From the NCBI GenBank assembly GCA_030425295.1, contig JAUIAT010000009.1:18493-82492 (forward strand): a DNA stretch of 64,000 bases, in the 5' to 3' direction. This document shows, one piece after another, positions 1 to 9,873 of the stretch. This DNA is from Gammaproteobacteria bacterium. GTDB taxonomy: Bacteria; Pseudomonadota; Gammaproteobacteria; JAUIAT01. The notes under the pieces were generated by a model. The model ran no database searches. It worked only from the letters and a program-made list of their open reading frames with translations, and had not been told where the DNA came from. Made by a program: the position numbers and the translations under genes. The number at the start of each line of letters is the position of its first letter. The first letter of the stretch is position 1.

Positions 1-1202
1 GGTGTTAAATTGTAAGATGGATTGTCAATATTTAATGATAAATAATAAATTAACATTGCAAAACCTGACGCAATTCCCATAACTAAGCAAATACCCCAGG
101 CAGCTTTTTCCCCGTATTGATGACCAACCCATCCTGAACTATAAGAGCCTATGATACTGCTCAAAAAATAAATCCCCCTCCATAAGCCAAGCCCCAAACC
201 CTCTTTGCCTTTGGTAAAACATATTGTTGCAAGATGTTTGGATGGTGGGACAAATATCATCTCACCAATTGAGCCAACACATATAAAGAAAAGCCCCGCA
301 ATATAGGTTTCTGATATGCCAAATAGAAAATAACCAACTCCAAGAGCTAAGCCACCGAATCCTATCATTGATATATCACTATAATTTTGGAACTTTTTGG
401 TTATATATGCTTGTAAGATTACAACTAATAATCCATTAAATGAAAGCGCAATTATGGCTTTGTAAGAGTGCTCAAAGTTGCTAATAACATGAATTGGGAA
501 AAATACTTTATACATTGAGTAAATTGTCCCAAAAGAGAATACGCAAATAATTATTAAAGCTGCTAGTTTCCAGTCAAAAGTTTCATGGCTTGTAGGGGTT
601 GATTTTGATTCTGCTTGTCTCAAGTTTTCCCTTCTTGGCAGGAGCAAAAGATACATGCTTACGCAAATACACATCGCACTTAATATATCAAATAGCAAGG
701 GGAAGTGATCCTCGCTTAACTTGCTCATCAGGCTTGCGGCAACTATGCCACAGAAGTTATAAATAGCGGTATATATTGCTATTAATCTTTTCTTTAAGTT
801 TGCTTTTTCATCAGCTGTTTGGACAAGTGCTGTTAGGTTGGAAACTGCCAAAAAGACTGTACCCAGTCCACACATGACCATGCAGATCAGTAAAATAGTT
901 TGATTGTGAGAATTTGCTACGCCAAAATATCCAATACTAAAGAAAAAGGAACCTATTGCTGATACCCGTAGTGGTGAAAGTCTGGTGGTTAAATATCCAG
1001 ATATCCACGAGCCACTTAGAGCCCCAAACGATGAAGCTGCAATTAATTTGCCGGTAGCAAGGTGGGATAAATGGATAATATGTGAAAAATAAATAGAGAT
1101 GAAAAAGCATGTGCTAATTGCAATTGATTCTATAGCTATAAGCGGGAATAATTTATATGATTCCTTAGGTAGCTTTGCTTTGAGGGCCAAATTATCACTC
1201 AT
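1..1202 (-). CDS. MFS transporter, C-terminus cut by window edge
   Basis: An open frame runs from an ATG at 1200-1202 to the left edge without a stop, so about 400 residues are visible and the C-terminus lies outside the window. The product starts MSDNLALKAKLPKESYKLF and is a chain of hydrophobic helices with short polar loops and a longer charged loop near residue 195 (LLPRRENLRQAESKS), the usual 6+6 helix split of the major facilitator superfamily. It is transcribed divergently from aspS. No clear Shine-Dalgarno precedes the ATG. The substrate cannot be deduced. Family assignment rests on the topology and glycine-rich helices rather than on a perfect motif A. Confidence 0.75.
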   Translation of the reverse strand, partial: MSDNLALKAKLPKESYKLFPLIAIESIAISTCFFISIYFSHIIHLSHLATGKLIAASSFGALSGSWISGYLTTRLSPLRVSAIGSFFFSIGYFGVANSHNQTILLICMVMCGLGTVFLAVSNLTALVQTADEKANLKKRLIAIYTAIYNFCGIVAASLMSKLSEDHFPLLFDILSAMCICVSMYLLLLPRRENLRQAESKSTPTSHETFDWKLAALIIICVFSFGTIYSMYKVFFPIHVISNFEHSYKAIIALSFNGLLVVILQAYITKKFQNYSDISMIGFGGLALGVGYFLFGISETYIAGLFFICVGSIGEMIFVPPSKHLATICFTKGKEGLGLGLWRGIYFLSSIIGSYSSGWVGHQYGEKAAWGICLVMGIASGFAMLIYYLSLNIDNPSYNLT

Positions 1203-1291
1203 AAGACATAATAGTCTATACAGGGTCTTTTAAGTTGGCAACAGGCTCTATCCATATTCCAGGGGAAACGCTACAAAACATTGAAACCACA

Positions 1292-1300
1292 TGCTATAAT
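1292..1300 (+). promoter_or_regulatory. Extended -10 promoter element for aspS
   Basis: The string TGCTATAAT is a perfect extended -10 (TGnTATAAT) 37 bases before the aspS start. The -35 region is weak, as is common for extended -10 promoters. Inferred from sequence only. Confidence 0.5.
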
Positions 1301-1337
1301 TCGCAGCTATATTTTTAATTTTTTACCGGGTAGTTAA

Positions 1338-3140
1338 ATGCGTACACATTATTGCGGACAAGTAACCGAAGAATTTATTGGCCAACAAGTTGAAATCTGT
1401 GGTTGGGTACATCGTCGCCGTGACCATGGCGGTGTAATTTTTATAGATCTTCGTGATCGCGAGGGTATTGCCCAGGTTGTTTGCAATCCTGAGCAAAAAG
1501 ACACTTTTGCCAATGCAGAAAAAGTTCGTAATGAATACGTTTTAAAAGTAAAAGGTACGGTTCAACACCGCCCAGAGGGTACGGTTAACCCAGATCTACC
1601 AACCGGTAAAATTGAAATCGTTGCCGACGCTATTGAGATTCTTAACGAATCCGAGGGCACGCCTTTTAGAATCGATGAGCACCAAGAGATCGCAGAAAAT
1701 ACTCGCCTTAAATATCGTTATTTAGATCTTCGTCGCCCAGAAATGAGCAACAAGATGCGTATGCGCGCTCGTGTTAACCAATTTTTACGCCGCTTTCTAG
1801 AAGATGATGGTTTTATCGAAGTAGAAACTCCATTTTTAACTAAATCCACTCCAGAAGGAGCACGTGACTACTTAGTACCAAGCCGCGTACATCACGGTAA
1901 TTTCTATGCATTACCGCAATCACCACAGATCTTTAAGCAGCTTTTAATGGCATCAGGCATGGATAAGTATTTCCAGATTGTACGCTGCTTCCGTGACGAA
2001 GACTTACGTGCTGACCGCCAACCCGAATTCACTCAGCTTGATATCGAAATGTCCTTTGTTGATGAAAATGCTGTCATGGGCCTAATGGAAGATATGATTA
2101 GAAAGCTTTTTAAGAAAGCTTTAGATGTTGATCTACCGAACCCATTCCCAAGAATGACTTACCACGAGTCTGTAGCGCGCTTTGGTGTAGACCGCCCAGA
2201 TCTTCGCATCCCTCTTGAATTAGTTGAAGTATCAGACCTTTTACACGACACTGAATTCAAAGTGTTTTCAAGCCCTGCGAAAGACCCTAAAGGTCGCGTA
2301 GCAGCCTTGTGTGTTCCTAATGGTGGTGAACTATCCCGTAAAGACATTGATGAATACACAAAATTTGTTGGCAACTATGGCGCAAAAGGCCTTGCCTACA
2401 TTAAAGTGAACGACGCAGATAAAGGTCGCGACGGCTTGCAATCACCAATTTTGAAATTCCTTAGTGACGAAGCAGTTGCTGGCATTCTAGAAAGAACTAA
2501 AGCAAAAACAGGCGATTTAATCTTCTTTGGTGCAGATCGTGCTACAGTCGTCAATGATGCTCTAGGCGCACTTCGCGTGAAACTAGGCTCAGACCTGAAC
2601 ATGATTAAAGGCGAGTGGAGCCCTCTATGGGTAATCGACTTCCCCATGTGTGAATATGATGAAAAATCTAAACGCTGGCAAGCACTACACCATCCATTTA
2701 CATCGCCTGTTAGCAAAGACCCTAAAGAGCTTAAAGATAATCCGGAAGGCCTGGCCCGCGCTTATGATATCGTGCTAAACGGATTTGAAATAGGTGGTGG
2801 CTCTATTCGTATTCATGATATCAAGATGCAACTAGAAGTCTTAAAAACTCTAGGATTCACTGAAGAACAGGCTTATGAGCAATTTGGCCACTTACTATCA
2901 GCTCTAAAACATGGATGCCCTCCACATGGCGGCATTGCTTTCGGTATCGATAGATTAGTAATGCTTATGACTGGCTCGACTTCAATTCGTGACGTTATTG
3001 CATTTCCGAAGACTCAATCAGCTAGCTGCCCACTAACGCAAGCACCAGCTGAAGTGTCTAACGAACAGTTGTTAGAGTTGGCCCTTAGAAAAGCTAAACT
3101 CGGTAAAACTGAAGAACTTGAGCTAAAGCTTAATAAATAA
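1338..3140 (+). CDS. aspS: Aspartyl-tRNA synthetase
   Basis: Class II aminoacyl-tRNA synthetase that charges tRNA-Asp in the cytoplasm. The 600-residue product has the bacterial layout: an N-terminal OB-fold anticodon-binding domain ([20 protein letters not shown]), the catalytic core with motif 2 ([18 protein letters not shown]), an inserted GAD domain in the middle, and motif 3 near the C-terminus ([16 protein letters not shown]). Length is close to the E. coli enzyme (590). The start MRTHYCG matches the family. It is divergent from the MFS gene at the left edge and followed by a yajR-like gene. Confidence 0.98.
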   Translation: MRTHYCGQVTEEFIGQQVEICGWVHRRRDHGGVIFIDLRDREGIAQVVCNPEQKDTFANAEKVRNEYVLKVKGTVQHRPEGTVNPDLPTGKIEIVADAIEILNESEGTPFRIDEHQEIAENTRLKYRYLDLRRPEMSNKMRMRARVNQFLRRFLEDDGFIEVETPFLTKSTPEGARDYLVPSRVHHGNFYALPQSPQIFKQLLMASGMDKYFQIVRCFRDEDLRADRQPEFTQLDIEMSFVDENAVMGLMEDMIRKLFKKALDVDLPNPFPRMTYHESVARFGVDRPDLRIPLELVEVSDLLHDTEFKVFSSPAKDPKGRVAALCVPNGGELSRKDIDEYTKFVGNYGAKGLAYIKVNDADKGRDGLQSPILKFLSDEAVAGILERTKAKTGDLIFFGADRATVVNDALGALRVKLGSDLNMIKGEWSPLWVIDFPMCEYDEKSKRWQALHHPFTSPVSKDPKELKDNPEGLARAYDIVLNGFEIGGGSIRIHDIKMQLEVLKTLGFTEEQAYEQFGHLLSALKHGCPPHGGIAFGIDRLVMLMTGSTSIRDVIAFPKTQSASCPLTQAPAEVSNEQLLELALRKAKLGKTEELELKLNK

Positions 3141-3169
3141 GTAACCATAACATGGTTTCTAATGATACA

Positions 3170-3245
3170 TAAGCCTGCGGGGATCTGGCCGCTACGCCAT
3201 CCTCGCCGCTCTCCAGCTATGCGCGACAGGTCCTCTGCAAAATAG
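3170..3245. other. GC-rich anomalous intergenic stretch
   Basis: Between aspS and the next MFS gene lies about 75 bases rich in G+C (GCGGGG, CTGGCCGCTACG, CTCGCCGCTC) inside otherwise AT-rich sequence. It has no convincing gene or strong hairpin. It may be a fragment of a dispersed repeat or of foreign DNA; no second copy was seen in this window. Confidence 0.35.
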
Positions 3246-3315
3246 TGCAAAATTTATCACTTCATGTTAATATTGGCGTGCATTTTAATACAATAAATTA
3301 TCTCAGGTACCTAAC

Positions 3316-4677
3316 ATGAATTCACAAGAACGACGCCACGCACTTTATGTTGCATGCATATTTGCTTTTCGCATGCTTGGACTATTTATGGTGCTCCCAG
3401 TTTTGGCGTTATATACCAAGAAAATTGATGGAGCCACTCCAGCGCTAATCGGTGTAGCATTAGGTAGTTATGGTCTTGCACAAGCAATTCTTCAAATTCC
3501 ATTTGGCATGTGGTCTGACAAAATTGGGCGAAAACCAGTTATCACTTTGGGACTGATTTTGTTTATCGCGGGAAGTATAATCGCCGCCCTATCCCACTCA
3601 ATTTATGGGATTATTATTGGAAGAACAATTCAAGGTTGTGGTGCAATTGGCAGCACAACTCTCGCATTAATGGCTGATATCACACGCCCTGAGAAAAGAA
3701 CTCAAGCTATGGCCATGATAGGCATGACAATCGGTACTGCTTTCTTTATTGCGATGACAATAGGCCCAATGATTAATCATTGGTTCCACCTTTCTGGCAT
3801 ATTCTGGGTTACAGCCATATTTGCAAGCCTTGGCTTAGTAATTCTATGGGGAGCGCTACCAACACCGAAAACTCATGATGTACACCAAGACATCGAAACA
3901 GTGCCAGCACGCTTTAAAGCAGCATTAACTAATCCAGATCTTGTTAGACTAAACATTGGAATTTTGGCGCAGCATGCAACACTAACGGCGTTATTCCTAG
4001 CAATCCCAACAATTTTACAGCATGTAATTAAACTCGAACCTGGGCATCAGGCTTATTTCTATTTACCAATTATGATTCCAGCATTTTTCTTTATGGTACC
4101 TTTCATAATAATTGCTGAAAAGAAACGTAAAATGAAAGCTGTATTTGTCGGAATGATCTGTACACTACTAGCAAGCGTACTGTTAATTCAAGCAGGGCGT
4201 GATTCAGCCTGGGCTGTCGGTGCTGCATTATTTGTATTTTTCACAGCATTCTCGGCACTCGAAGCCCTCTTACCATCATTAGTATCTAAATTTTCTCCAC
4301 CACAAAATAAAGGCACCGCTATGGGAATTTATTCTTCATTCCAATTCCTCGGCATATTTTTAGGTGGTGCACTAGGCGGTATGATTATGCAGCACTTCCA
4401 AATTCAAGGACTGTTTAGCTTTATTACTATTATGTTAATCTTTTGGCTATTAACTGCCCGCAGAATGCAACATCCCCCACATTTAGCAACAAAAATTTTA
4501 GACTTCAATTCTGTTGCTAAACCCAAGTGGGACAAACTATTGCAGCAGATCAAGGACATGAGCGGAGTAGCCGAAGTACAGATAATTGAAAATACAGGGG
4601 TTGCTTATCTCAAAGTGGATAATAAAATAGTACAAAAGGATCTAATAGATTCTTTAGTGAAACAATCTGAAAAATAA
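3316..4677 (+). CDS. YajR-like MFS transporter with C-terminal YAM-type domain
   Basis: Inner-membrane transporter of the major facilitator superfamily, 453 residues. The N-terminus (FRMLGLFMVLPVLALYT), motif A (GMWSDKIGRKP, about residue 72) and a conserved C-half segment (EALLPSLVSKFSPP) match E. coli YajR closely. As in YajR, about 65 soluble residues follow the last helix (KWDKLLQQIKDMSGVAEVQI..GVAYLKVDNKIV), a ferredoxin-like YAM domain. The start ATG follows a weak purine stretch (CTCAGG). It lies upstream of ssb, a common gammaproteobacterial arrangement. The physiological substrate of YajR proteins is not settled. Confidence 0.85.
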   Translation: MNSQERRHALYVACIFAFRMLGLFMVLPVLALYTKKIDGATPALIGVALGSYGLAQAILQIPFGMWSDKIGRKPVITLGLILFIAGSIIAALSHSIYGIIIGRTIQGCGAIGSTTLALMADITRPEKRTQAMAMIGMTIGTAFFIAMTIGPMINHWFHLSGIFWVTAIFASLGLVILWGALPTPKTHDVHQDIETVPARFKAALTNPDLVRLNIGILAQHATLTALFLAIPTILQHVIKLEPGHQAYFYLPIMIPAFFFMVPFIIIAEKKRKMKAVFVGMICTLLASVLLIQAGRDSAWAVGAALFVFFTAFSALEALLPSLVSKFSPPQNKGTAMGIYSSFQFLGIFLGGALGGMIMQHFQIQGLFSFITIMLIFWLLTARRMQHPPHLATKILDFNSVAKPKWDKLLQQIKDMSGVAEVQIIENTGVAYLKVDNKIVQKDLIDSLVKQSEK

Positions 4678-4720
4678 AAATTTTAAACAGTAATAAACAA
4701 TCAACACAAAGAGCCTTCAT

Positions 4721-4819
4721 ATTTGAGGCAAGGTTGGTAGGTCTAGAGCAAGAAAAATACTCATTTACTCAAGTAAACTCCGTTTTTTCTTGCTCTAGAT
4801 CTGCCAAGATTGTCCAAAT
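4721..4819. repeat. Long imperfect hairpin (TAGAGC..GAAAAA family) before ssb
   Basis: Two arms of about 37 bases face each other across a 25-base loop. The inner 16 bases are perfect: TCTAGAGCAAGAAAAA at 4742-4757 and its complement at 4784-4799. The outer arms (TTGAGGCAAGGTTGGTAGG versus the complement of CTGCCAAGATTGTCCAA) are diverged. The arm resembles the element between atpH and atpA (shared CTTGGC.ATCTAGAGC and GAAAAA), so it belongs to a dispersed family. It could also terminate the upstream transporter mRNA. Confidence 0.75.
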
Positions 4820-4854
4820 AGGGAGGTGACCATCTACTTTAGGAGTAATTTAAA

Positions 4855-5328
4855 ATGGCATCCAGGGGAGTAAACAAAGTAATACTAGTCGGTAATCTTG
4901 GCGCAGACCCAGAAACCCGCTACATGCCTAATGGCACTGCAGTTACTAATTTAAACATTGCTACATCTGAAACATGGCGCGATAAACAAACTAATGAACA
5001 ACGTGACCGTACTGAATGGCACAGAGTTGCTCTTTTCTCAAGGCTTGCTGAAATTGCTGGCGAATACTTAAAGAAAGGCTCAAAAGTTTACGTAGAAGGC
5101 AGTCTTCGCACACGCAAATGGCAAGATAAAAACGGAAACGATCGCTACACGACTGAAATCATTGCAAATGAAATGCAAATGCTTGATGCTCGAGGAGGCT
5201 CAACTGGTGGTAACGATAACTGGAATAACAACCGCCAAGAAAATTCTCAACAACAATCAAATCAAGCGGCTCCCGTACATTCTAATGACCAATGGGATAC
5301 TGACTTTGACGACGACGTCCCTTTCTAG
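4855..5328 (+). CDS. ssb: Single-stranded DNA-binding protein
   Basis: Binds and protects single-stranded DNA and recruits replication and repair proteins. The 157-residue product has the N-terminal OB fold (about residues 1-110: [56 protein letters not shown]), a Gln/Asn-rich linker, and the acidic partner-binding tip ([10 protein letters not shown]) at the extreme C-terminus. A Shine-Dalgarno AGGAG lies about 10 bases before the ATG. A rho-independent terminator follows directly. Confidence 0.98.
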   Translation: MASRGVNKVILVGNLGADPETRYMPNGTAVTNLNIATSETWRDKQTNEQRDRTEWHRVALFSRLAEIAGEYLKKGSKVYVEGSLRTRKWQDKNGNDRYTTEIIANEMQMLDARGGSTGGNDNWNNNRQENSQQQSNQAAPVHSNDQWDTDFDDDVPF

Positions 5329-5341
5329 ACCTATTTTTTAG

Positions 5342-5366
5342 GCCCCGGCAACTGTCGGGGCTTTCT
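5342..5366 (+). terminator. Rho-independent terminator after ssb
   Basis: Hairpin GCCCCG/CGGGGC with loop GCAACTGT followed by TTTCT, 13 bases after the ssb stop codon. Confidence 0.85.
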
Positions 5367-5399
5367 ATCTTCAAAAAAATCACATTCTCTAAATATTTT

Positions 5400-5597
5400 T
5401 TAAAGAACTGATGGTAAGGCTAGAGCAAAAAGCATAGCTATTGGAATTATTGTCCAAACAAAATCAGCAGCAAAAGACTCATGAAATTTTTTGCCCGTAT
5501 TAGCACCCTCTACTCTATTTTTGACAAGGACTACAAAAATCCCTAGTGAGGCTACCACCATCAAGAAAAAGCTAAGATAAAAAAACAAAGAATGCAT
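5400..5597 (-). CDS. Small two-helix membrane protein resembling the CoxII transmembrane region
   Basis: A 65-residue protein with two hydrophobic helices. The segment after the first helix (FHESFAADFVWTIIPIAMLF, then ALALPSVL) closely follows the transmembrane hairpin of cytochrome c oxidase subunit II, where an E..WT.IP pattern opens the second helix and A.P closes it. The copper-binding cupredoxin domain is absent, so this is not a working oxidase subunit II. The ATG at 5595-5597 has AGGTG eight bases upstream; a GTG one codon earlier is possible. No other oxidase genes are nearby. Function unknown; it may be a stand-alone domain or a remnant. Confidence 0.65.
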   Translation of the reverse strand: MHSLFFYLSFFLMVVASLGIFVVLVKNRVEGANTGKKFHESFAADFVWTIIPIAMLFALALPSVL

Positions 5598-5704
5598 CAC
5601 AAAAACACCTCATATATTTGAGACGGAGAATACACTTATTTGAAACTTAAAGCAATTTATCATAATATTCTTAGGTCTGCTGAATCGAAAACAAGGAATC
5701 AACC

Positions 5705-6187
5705 ATGATCTCACTCATTGCTGCAATGGCTAAAAATAGCATTATTGGTCGTGATAACGACATGCCTTGGCACATGCCTGCCGATCTTAAACACTTTAAA
5801 GAATTAACTTCAGGCAAACCAGTAATCATGGGGAGAAGAACTTTCGAATCAATTGGTAGACCTCTACCCAATAGGCCAAATTTAATTGTTACACGAAATA
5901 CAAAATATAAAGCCGAAGGATGTAGTATTTTTCACTCAGTTGAAGATGCTATTAAATCCGTTGAAGACCTGCCTGAAATCATGATAATCGGTGGAGCTGC
6001 TATATATGAGCAGGCTATGCCTCTTGCCGACAGAATGTATTTAACTTATATCGACCTTGAGACAAAGGGTGATACAAAATTCCCTGAATGGGTTGAATCA
6101 GACTGGAAGGAAATAGAGCGAATTGAACATTTAGCTGATGTAAACAACCCTCATAACTATGCGTTTATTACTCTAGATAGAACCTAA
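5705..6187 (+). CDS. folA: Dihydrofolate reductase
   Basis: Reduces dihydrofolate to tetrahydrofolate with NADPH, needed for thymidylate and purine synthesis. The 160-residue product has the catalytic Asp27 in PWHMPADLKHF, the NADPH-binding segments GRRTFESIG and IIGGAAIYEQAMP, and the C-terminal strand NPHNYAFITLDR. Length matches E. coli FolA (159). It ends convergently, three bases from the methyltransferase stop. Confidence 0.97.
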   Translation: MISLIAAMAKNSIIGRDNDMPWHMPADLKHFKELTSGKPVIMGRRTFESIGRPLPNRPNLIVTRNTKYKAEGCSIFHSVEDAIKSVEDLPEIMIIGGAAIYEQAMPLADRMYLTYIDLETKGDTKFPEWVESDWKEIERIEHLADVNNPHNYAFITLDRT

Positions 6188-6190
6188 AAA

Positions 6191-6901
6191 CTATTTTTTT
6201 CTGGCCCAGCAAATCATATTTTCCGTCAGAATATCAATGCTACTACCAGATTCAATTTTCTTGGCGAATCTCAATATATTTTTTATTATTTGCCAAAGCA
6301 CCCACCTAACCTTTCTTTGTAAAGTATTAGGTTTAGGGAAAGCTTCTTTAAAATGTAAATCTTCAAACTGCTCATTTTTAAGTATTTGCATCAAAGAATT
6401 GGGGGTTAAAGCAAGTTTGTGGGTAATATCACCATATGCAATATTCCCTCCCATGAACCCAGCTACATTAGGAAGTCTTATTATTATCATTCCGTTTGGC
6501 TTTAACGCTTTTCTCACAAGTGGAAATAATTTTGATAGTTCTTCCAGAGTAAAGTGCTCAAAAAAATCAATTGCAATAATACAATCATACTCACCCTGAC
6601 TATTCTCTAGACATTCAAACACATCGCCTAACTCCGCAGGTAAAGACCGCGTTTTAGCTATATGTATCTGCTCAGGAGAACAATCTACCCCTTTAACATG
6701 AGTAAAGCCGTGATTCAAAAGAGAATACAAAAATGATCCATTACCACAACCAAGTTCAAGAATATTTGAATCCTTATCTAATTGATTAACCATATCAAAA
6801 AACAGAGTTATTGGGTCATTCTCTTTAACTAGATTATAATCCTGGTCTTGGTCTGCTTTGGTAGAAAGATATTTTTCATACACTTTGTCTCGATAATCCA
6901 T
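6191..6901 (-). CDS. SAM-dependent class I methyltransferase
   Basis: A 236-residue protein with the Rossmann-like methyltransferase core: motif I ILELGCGNGSFL (about residues 47-58), acidic motif II (VKGVDCSPEQI), motif III around CIIAIDFFEHF, and the LKPNGMIIIRLPN strand. A methyltransferase at the downstream end of a polysaccharide block is typical of sugar methylation or terminal capping of a glycan. The substrate is not visible in the sequence. It is separated from the beta-barrel gene by 61 bases on the same strand. Confidence 0.8.
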   Translation of the reverse strand: MDYRDKVYEKYLSTKADQDQDYNLVKENDPITLFFDMVNQLDKDSNILELGCGNGSFLYSLLNHGFTHVKGVDCSPEQIHIAKTRSLPAELGDVFECLENSQGEYDCIIAIDFFEHFTLEELSKLFPLVRKALKPNGMIIIRLPNVAGFMGGNIAYGDITHKLALTPNSLMQILKNEQFEDLHFKEAFPKPNTLQRKVRWVLWQIIKNILRFAKKIESGSSIDILTENMICWARKK

Positions 6902-6962
6902 AATAATGGCACTTTATAATTTTTAAAAGGTGGGATCATTCTCTAAAAAACTAAAACACTTA

Positions 6963-7598
6963 TCAAGTACTAAACAATAAACCAATTGAAAATTCATTTT
7001 TGTATGGCCTAAATTTAGCATATGCAGGCGCCGCAGGGTTACTAACTAAGAATGCTTTAGACTTAGTATATGTATATCTAATCTGCAAAGCTAACCAGTC
7101 CTTAAACTTATGCTCAAAGCCAAAACCTACCTGCTTACCGGGCTGACGTTTATTAAACCTAAGATTTTTATAATTCTTTGATTTATAATTGGTATTATCT
7201 AATCCGGCAGCAAGATAAACATAATCTTTTTCTCCCACAAGCCAACCTAAAAGCAAATTACCCCCTGCGGAATATTTTGCATCTATGCGATACTTAGAAC
7301 CGCTTGCAATTTCTTTATGACGACCATAATTTCTGGAGTAATAACCTTCAGCGCCTAGAAAAAACTCTTCATTAAATACATAACGATAACCTGCATTAAA
7401 TTTCATTAACTTAGCTTTTATATCATTATCCCAATCATTTAGAGCTCTCAAATCTTGATAAGGAATAGTAACCATTGAAAGGCCTGTACTCGCACCAGCA
7501 AAAAACCCTGAGGGTACAGAAAAAGCACTAGCAGAAGAAAAAGGAATTAACAAAACGACAATTAGAGATAAAAATAAATTGCGAATTTTCACAATCAA
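6963..7598 (-). CDS. Outer-membrane beta-barrel protein
   Basis: A 211-residue protein with a signal peptide (KIRNLFLSLIVVLLIPFSSASA, cleavage near AFS) followed by alternating amphipathic strands: FFAGASTGLSM, LMKFNAGYRYVF, FLGAEGYYSRNYG, ALQIRYTYTK. It ends NEFSIGLLFST, the hydrophobic-aromatic last strand expected for barrel insertion. It resembles the eight-stranded OmpW/opacity-type barrels. It sits inside the polysaccharide block but is not an obvious part of the biosynthetic pathway. Function unknown. Confidence 0.75.
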   Translation of the reverse strand: MIVKIRNLFLSLIVVLLIPFSSASAFSVPSGFFAGASTGLSMVTIPYQDLRALNDWDNDIKAKLMKFNAGYRYVFNEEFFLGAEGYYSRNYGRHKEIASGSKYRIDAKYSAGGNLLLGWLVGEKDYVYLAAGLDNTNYKSKNYKNLRFNKRQPGKQVGFGFEHKFKDWLALQIRYTYTKSKAFLVSNPAAPAYAKFRPYKNEFSIGLLFST

Positions 7599-7687
7599 AA
7601 CTCCATGTAAATATAATCCAAGACCTTAAGATAGCAGATTAATACAAGTCTTGTAAAACTAGTCATATAATCCATCTGTAAGATGAG

Positions 7688-9832
7688 TTATATAACCTGC
7701 TCACTATTAGAACTTAGTGACTCAATCGCTTTTAAACTTGCCAAAGTTGTGGCATAAATTGAATCCCAACCAAGCTCTAACTGGCCACTCTGCAAAGATT
7801 GAACCAAAGACTTAATCATATTAGCCTGCCCCTTGTTCTGAGACTTTTGCTTTATTTTTTTAGGGCGATTAGAGCCATCATATAAAGTCAAAACTTTCCA
7901 ATCAGTTATTTCAGCCGACTTCCCGCCGCCATAAATTGCAATATTCTCTTTTGGCATACGATTCGAGCCAGAAGAAGTATATGTAATTGAAGCAATTGAG
8001 CCATCTGCAAAACCAAGGTCGATAATAACATTGTCATTTAGCACAGGAGATTGAGTGCTAGTTGCAACCCCCCTACAATAAACTGATATTGGGTTAGCAC
8101 CAATTAAAGCGCCTGCCAAATCTATAAAATGGCATGCCTCACCAATTATTCTGCCACCGCCAACTTTTGGATCCTGAACCCAACTGGACATATCAATATA
8201 TCCAGCATTTACTCTAATATTTACAACTTTAGGTCCAACATTTGAAGCCATAAACTCATTTACTTTTCTCGTAAATGATGCAAAACGGCGGTTAAACCCG
8301 ACCATTAGCAATCTATCAGAGCTATTATAAGCTTCTTTGACTGCATGTAATGATTCAATATCTAAAGCTAATGGTTTTTCGACATAAACATGTTTACCTG
8401 CAGCTAAAGCCTTAACAACAGATTCGGCATGAAGATTATGGCGGGATAAAATCATAATAAGATCAGTTTCATCATGTAATAAATCATTGAAACTACCTAC
8501 AGAGCTTACAAACCCATACTGTTTAGCAACTCTTTCTGCAGTTCGCCCAGTAGCTGTTGCAACACCCTGCAGCACAACATCTGTATTTTTAGTTAATAAC
8601 GGCAGCAAAACCCCGGTACCGTACTGCCCTGCCCCCATTAAAGAAATATTTATTTTGCTACTAACTCTATTTAATTTTTTAGCTTTTACGTTTTTTTCGA
8701 CTGAAACTTCTACATCATATTCAAAGATCATCCCCATGCAATTTTGGTTTTTCTTAGCATCAGTTAACAAAGCATAGGCATCTAGTGCCTCATCAAATTT
8801 AAATCGATGAGACATTAATGGCGCCATATTGATTTCACCCTGCGCTAACAACTGTAAGAACGCCTGCATATTACGATTTTCAGTAAATCTCACATAAGAA
8901 TAAGGATAATCAATACCTTTCTCTTCATAATTATGGTCATATCTACCAGGACCATAAGATCTTGCAACTGTAAACTCAATTTCTTTGTCATAATAAGGAC
9001 GGCGAGGAATATCCAAGCCAACCGCGCCTACCGCAACTACACGACCACGCTCACGGGTTACTTCTCCAGCCATAGTTATTGGCTGATTAGAATGAGTGCT
9101 AGCACAAATAATTACACCATCAACCCCATGACCATCAGTCAAAGCATGACATTGATCACTACATTCATCAGCAGATCTCATGACAATCGCACCCTGCTCT
9201 TCAGCTAATTTATTCTTCTTCGAATCGAGATCAAAACCAATAACGCGACAACCATTAGCTCGCAATAATTGCACAGCAACTTGGCCAATTAACCCCAATC
9301 CGATAACCAAAAACGTCTCACCTAATTGCGGCTTAGCCAAGCGCAAACCTTGCATAGCAATCGCGCCAACTGTTGAAAAACAAGCTTGATCAAGGGCAAC
9401 ATTTTCTGGAATTTTAGCAACTAAATTTTGTGGGACAGCAATAACTTCCGCATGATTGGCATAACCAGCACCGGCACAGGCAACTTTATCTCCTGGCTGA
9501 GTACCTTTAACATCAGCACCTACAGCAATAACCACACCAGCAGTGCTATAACCCATTGGATTAGGAGCTTCTAAGCGCTGATTAACTTTATGATAAGTTT
9601 TTAACAAGCCTTCATCTTTAACTTTTTGAATTACTTTCTTAACTTGATCAGGCCTGGCCTTGGCTTTCTCCCACAAAGACATTTTGCCCATCTCGAGCAC
9701 CATTTTTTCTGTACCGGCGCTAATTACAGAGTAGTGGTTTTGCACCAAGACCATCTGGTTATCGATAACTGGTTGCGGCACATCTTCTAAGGAAATTTTA
9801 CCGTTTTTAAGACTTTGTAGAATCTGTTTCAT
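7688..9832 (-). CDS. Fusion of zinc-type alcohol dehydrogenase and Gfo/Idh/MocA oxidoreductase
   Basis: A 714-residue two-domain enzyme. Residues 1-360 are a medium-chain dehydrogenase (MGYSTAGVVIAVGADV, VIGLGLIGQVAVQLLRANGC nucleotide-binding stretch, YDHNYEEKGIDYPY). Residues about 385-714 are a Gfo/Idh/MocA NAD(P)-sugar oxidoreductase (ISLMGAGQYGTGVLLPLL, the EKP motif in VYVEKPLAL, and GEACHFIDLAG). Such fusions occur in bacterial surface-polysaccharide clusters next to asparagine-synthase-like and glycosyltransferase genes, as here, and are thought to modify nucleotide sugars or lipid-linked sugars. The exact substrate is unknown. Confidence 0.85.
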   Translation of the reverse strand: MKQILQSLKNGKISLEDVPQPVIDNQMVLVQNHYSVISAGTEKMVLEMGKMSLWEKAKARPDQVKKVIQKVKDEGLLKTYHKVNQRLEAPNPMGYSTAGVVIAVGADVKGTQPGDKVACAGAGYANHAEVIAVPQNLVAKIPENVALDQACFSTVGAIAMQGLRLAKPQLGETFLVIGLGLIGQVAVQLLRANGCRVIGFDLDSKKNKLAEEQGAIVMRSADECSDQCHALTDGHGVDGVIICASTHSNQPITMAGEVTRERGRVVAVGAVGLDIPRRPYYDKEIEFTVARSYGPGRYDHNYEEKGIDYPYSYVRFTENRNMQAFLQLLAQGEINMAPLMSHRFKFDEALDAYALLTDAKKNQNCMGMIFEYDVEVSVEKNVKAKKLNRVSSKINISLMGAGQYGTGVLLPLLTKNTDVVLQGVATATGRTAERVAKQYGFVSSVGSFNDLLHDETDLIMILSRHNLHAESVVKALAAGKHVYVEKPLALDIESLHAVKEAYNSSDRLLMVGFNRRFASFTRKVNEFMASNVGPKVVNIRVNAGYIDMSSWVQDPKVGGGRIIGEACHFIDLAGALIGANPISVYCRGVATSTQSPVLNDNVIIDLGFADGSIASITYTSSGSNRMPKENIAIYGGGKSAEITDWKVLTLYDGSNRPKKIKQKSQNKGQANMIKSLVQSLQSGQLELGWDSIYATTLASLKAIESLSSNSEQVI

Positions 9833-9873
9833 AATTTTTTCTCAATAACTTTAAGACCAATTGTCAATAACCC

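Noticed and set aside
2396..2716. Long minus-strand frame inside aspS
   Set aside because: Shadow of a conserved gene whose plus-strand reading explains the region fully.
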